From: Bacteroidota bacterium
GTDB lineage: Bacteria > Bacteroidota > Bacteroidia > Chitinophagales > UBA10324
NCBI GenBank assembly: GCA_014190575.1
Contig: BJGQ01000008.1
Location: 1 to 64,000 of the forward strand
Direction of reading: 5' to 3'
Length of the DNA stretch: 64,000 nucleotides
The notes beneath the pieces were generated by a model, which was given only the letters and a program-made list of their open reading frames with translations, ran no database searches and was not told where the DNA came from. Shown in pieces: positions 62,087-64,000 of this stretch. The position numbers and the translations under genes were made by a program. The first letter of the stretch is position 1. Each line of letters opens with the position of its first letter.

Positions 62087-63091
62087 TTATTCGAAAAAAT
62101 TTAATTGGTTTTCAAATTGAAAATAGAGGATGATTAAAAGCATAGTTAAATGAAAAATTTCACCTATCCACCACTTTTTTAACATCGGTAATGAATAACT
62201 TAATGCAGTTGCAACCGGAATGACCAACCATATGAAATTCTCCACTCTGATATTCGATTGCAAAAACACCGAAAGAAATCCGAGCATAGAAAATAATAAC
62301 AAGACAGCAAAGTAATTTCTGATTTGCACCAGCGCTTTAAAATAGTTCTGTTGAATTTTCATCAAACTCCAAATCACTGCAATGAAAACCACCAATGAAA
62401 TAATAATTATTTGTGTGTTGGTCACGAAACCAAATTCTTCGTTCATCACTTTCCTGAATGTAATGTTGTTGAAAAATTCAGGTAACCGATCGAACCAGAA
62501 AAAATAAACTGATGAAAGAAAGTATGGAACAATGGCACCAATCAATATCACCATCCACTCACCAATTTTAAATGGGCGAAGTATCAGTACGCCGAAAAAA
62601 AGAAATAATAAAAATGCAAGTGATGGAAAATAAAAAAGGGAGGAAACTGAAATAACAAATCCCAAATCGAAAATCTGACTGCTGACTTTTTCTTTTTTAT
62701 AAATGGAAAAGAGCAAATCAATTTCTATCAATAAAAAAATATTTGCAATAAGTGCTGGCGATAGAAACAGAAAATTGCGAAACATACACGAAAGCAAAAT
62801 GAAAATATACGATCCAAGATAATTGCCGCGCTCTGTTACTTTATGTTTATCAAGAATGGAATTGAAATAAAGTGCCTGAGCAAATAATAATAAAACTGAA
62901 AAAATATTTTCGACCAGCAATTGGTTGAAGGGAATTAAATTCAATGACCATTTGAGTGCAATGCTTAATGGATTTATAAACTCATCGGTATAAGTACCCG
63001 ACTGATAAAATGCATATCCATGAAGAAGTGTAACTGACAGTAACACCAGCACAACTATAAGCGGATGATTGGATTTATAGAAGCGAAGCAA
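62087..63091 (-). CDS. DUF6427-like multi-span membrane protein
   Basis: A 334-residue inner-membrane protein with about nine to ten helices and few polar loops. It begins MLRFYKSNHPLIVVLVLLS and contains CMFRNFLFLSPALIANIFLL and FGVLILRPFKIGEWMVILIGAIVPYFL (cited as LRPFKIGEWMVILIG), patterns I associate with the DUF6427 family of Bacteroidota. The function is unknown. It starts six bases after the stop of the gene upstream, so the two are probably in one unit. Confidence 0.75.
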   Translation of the reverse strand: MLRFYKSNHPLIVVLVLLSVTLLHGYAFYQSGTYTDEFINPLSIALKWSLNLIPFNQLLVENIFSVLLLFAQALYFNSILDKHKVTERGNYLGSYIFILLSCMFRNFLFLSPALIANIFLLIEIDLLFSIYKKEKVSSQIFDLGFVISVSSLFYFPSLAFLLFLFFGVLILRPFKIGEWMVILIGAIVPYFLSSVYFFWFDRLPEFFNNITFRKVMNEEFGFVTNTQIIIISLVVFIAVIWSLMKIQQNYFKALVQIRNYFAVLLLFSMLGFLSVFLQSNIRVENFIWLVIPVATALSYSLPMLKKWWIGEIFHLTMLLIILYFQFENQLNFFE

Positions 63092-63097
63092 GAGTAT

Positions 63098-64000
63098 TTA
63101 AAATAAAAGTTTTAAGTATTGCAAATATCCTTTTTTCAAACTCGGCATTATAATTTCGTTTGGAGAAATTTGCTTACCCGCTATTGCAACAGGAAGCAAT
63201 CCTTTTTTATCAGCATTTAAAATTTCTATCCGTTCTGTTTTTCCATCTGCTTGTAAAGTAAACGCCGACAACACATTTGTTCCTCCTGCAAAATCATTGT
63301 AAACCAAAATCAATTTAGTTGGTGCAATCACCAATGCATAGGACGAAAACAGTCCACCATCGCTTTCGGTTTGTTGTTTTTTATGCAGCACCTGGCTCCA
63401 TTCCATTCCTCCTGTGTCAGATATACTGCAAGCAATTATTTCATCGTAGTGATAATAATTTACTGTGAGCGCGGAACTTCCGCCAAAATTTCCGTACCCC
63501 TGCGAATTAAAAGATTCGGTGGAAATTGCATGTGATTCAGCCAAAAAAATAACCCCTCCGTTTTTTTTCACAATCATTTCTGAAGGATGAAAAAAATAAA
63601 ATCCATCGTTTCGTTTTGGTGGATTATTTCCACTCAGATTTGAAAGCAGATCAGTTGAAAACGGAATTAATTTTTTTGAAAGCAAATTTCCATTTACAGA
63701 AAAACGATTTACATAAACTCCATCGGACTCAGAGCCAGGCGAATTTGCATATAAACCTGCAACCAGAATTTGATGGTTTGTCAGGTCACGCTTTAATATT
63801 GGCTCTGTAAAAATCATTCCGTACTCTTCGGTAATTGAAGTTGAAAAAGTATTTGTTGAGTCATTGTAACATACCATCATTATTTTGTTGAATGGAAAAT
63901 CATTATGAAAATTTTTTACTTGATTTTCACCGAATAAAAACCAGCAATGCAATGAATCATCAACCTCAGCTGAAATAATTTCGGGTTCAGTAAAGTCGGA
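63098..64000 (-). CDS. Partial gene, predicted secreted protein
   Basis: The frame is open to the window edge, so the 5' end is missing; the 300 residues visible are the C-terminal part. The sequence is beta-rich with repeated strand-turn segments (IFTEPILKRDLTNHQILVAGLY, VIFLAESHAIS, LILVYNDFAGG), suggesting a propeller-like extracytoplasmic protein. There is no T9SS sorting tail at its C terminus (ending YLQYLKLLF). No family is recognised. Confidence 0.7.
   Translation of the reverse strand, partial: SDFTEPEIISAEVDDSLHCWFLFGENQVKNFHNDFPFNKIMMVCYNDSTNTFSTSITEEYGMIFTEPILKRDLTNHQILVAGLYANSPGSESDGVYVNRFSVNGNLLSKKLIPFSTDLLSNLSGNNPPKRNDGFYFFHPSEMIVKKNGGVIFLAESHAISTESFNSQGYGNFGGSSALTVNYYHYDEIIACSISDTGGMEWSQVLHKKQQTESDGGLFSSYALVIAPTKLILVYNDFAGGTNVLSAFTLQADGKTERIEILNADKKGLLPVAIAGKQISPNEIIMPSLKKGYLQYLKLLF

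Noticed and set aside
1-64000. CRISPR array, prophage or biosynthetic cluster
   Set aside because: No regularly spaced direct repeats, no phage structural or integrase genes, and no biosynthetic enzyme cluster were seen on either strand.

Overview
This window is a stretch of chromosome from a Bacteroidota bacterium, AT-rich by eye. The assignment rests on a SusC/SusD pair, type IX secretion (T9SS) cargo with C-terminal sorting domains, a GldB-like lipoprotein, an a-c-b-delta-alpha-gamma ATP synthase operon without beta and epsilon, THX and COX24-type small ribosomal proteins, and promoters of the TTTG/TAnnTTTG type. It is mostly ordinary core chromosome with small accessory patches. No tRNA, rRNA, CRISPR array or transposase was found. 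The order within the phylum is not resolved.

Layout. 1-9.3 kb: ECF sigma factor with a small partner, uvrA, gldB-like lipoprotein, a PaaG-like enoyl-CoA hydratase/isomerase, a T9SS cargo protein, a degenerate PAP2 protein and rpoN. 9.3-18.5 kb: sulfatase-fold (LTA synthase-like) membrane protein, thiL, recG, HU, ribosomal protein THX, pdxH and a ParDE/RelBE-type toxin-antitoxin pair. 18.5-27.8 kb: polA, an AhpD-like protein, an EamA transporter, a 1160-residue peptidase-fold/propeller/barrel protein, an MBL-fold hydrolase and an SSB-like DUF3127 protein. 27.9-33.5 kb: glycosyltransferase fusion, recR, feoA-feoB. 33.6-38.2 kb: a T9SS cargo gene that looks split by a 2.5-kb segment carrying a TPR-adenylate cyclase and a truncated membrane gene. 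38.3-42.4 kb: a second toxin-antitoxin pair, a PIF1-type helicase and a lipoprotein gene with an in-frame amber codon. 42.5-47.6 kb: atpBEFHAG. 47.8-51 kb: HU-like protein, TPR protein, a 31-residue COX24-type ribosomal protein and rng. 51-64 kb: coaX/outer-membrane protein/lptC, susC-susD, dsbD, purQ, a free-standing DsbD N-domain, a DUF6427-like membrane protein and a partial gene at the edge.

How it fits together. Tight overlaps mark operons: rpoN-PAP2, recR-glycosyltransferase and feoA-feoB share ATGA junctions, and coaX/OMP/lptC abut. The cell-surface theme is strong: lipoproteins, TonB-dependent uptake, lipopolysaccharide transport and T9SS cargo. Dispersed palindromic or heptad repeats sit between genes and, in two cases, inside reading frames (polA linker and the signal-peptide region of the barrel protein). 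Several genes have a -7 promoter element only 3-7 bases before their ATG, which suggests leaderless transcripts.

No convincing new defence or biosynthetic system was found. The strongest leads are the split T9SS gene with its cyclase island, the amber-interrupted lipoprotein, the in-frame palindromic insertions and the mid-operon terminator after atpE.
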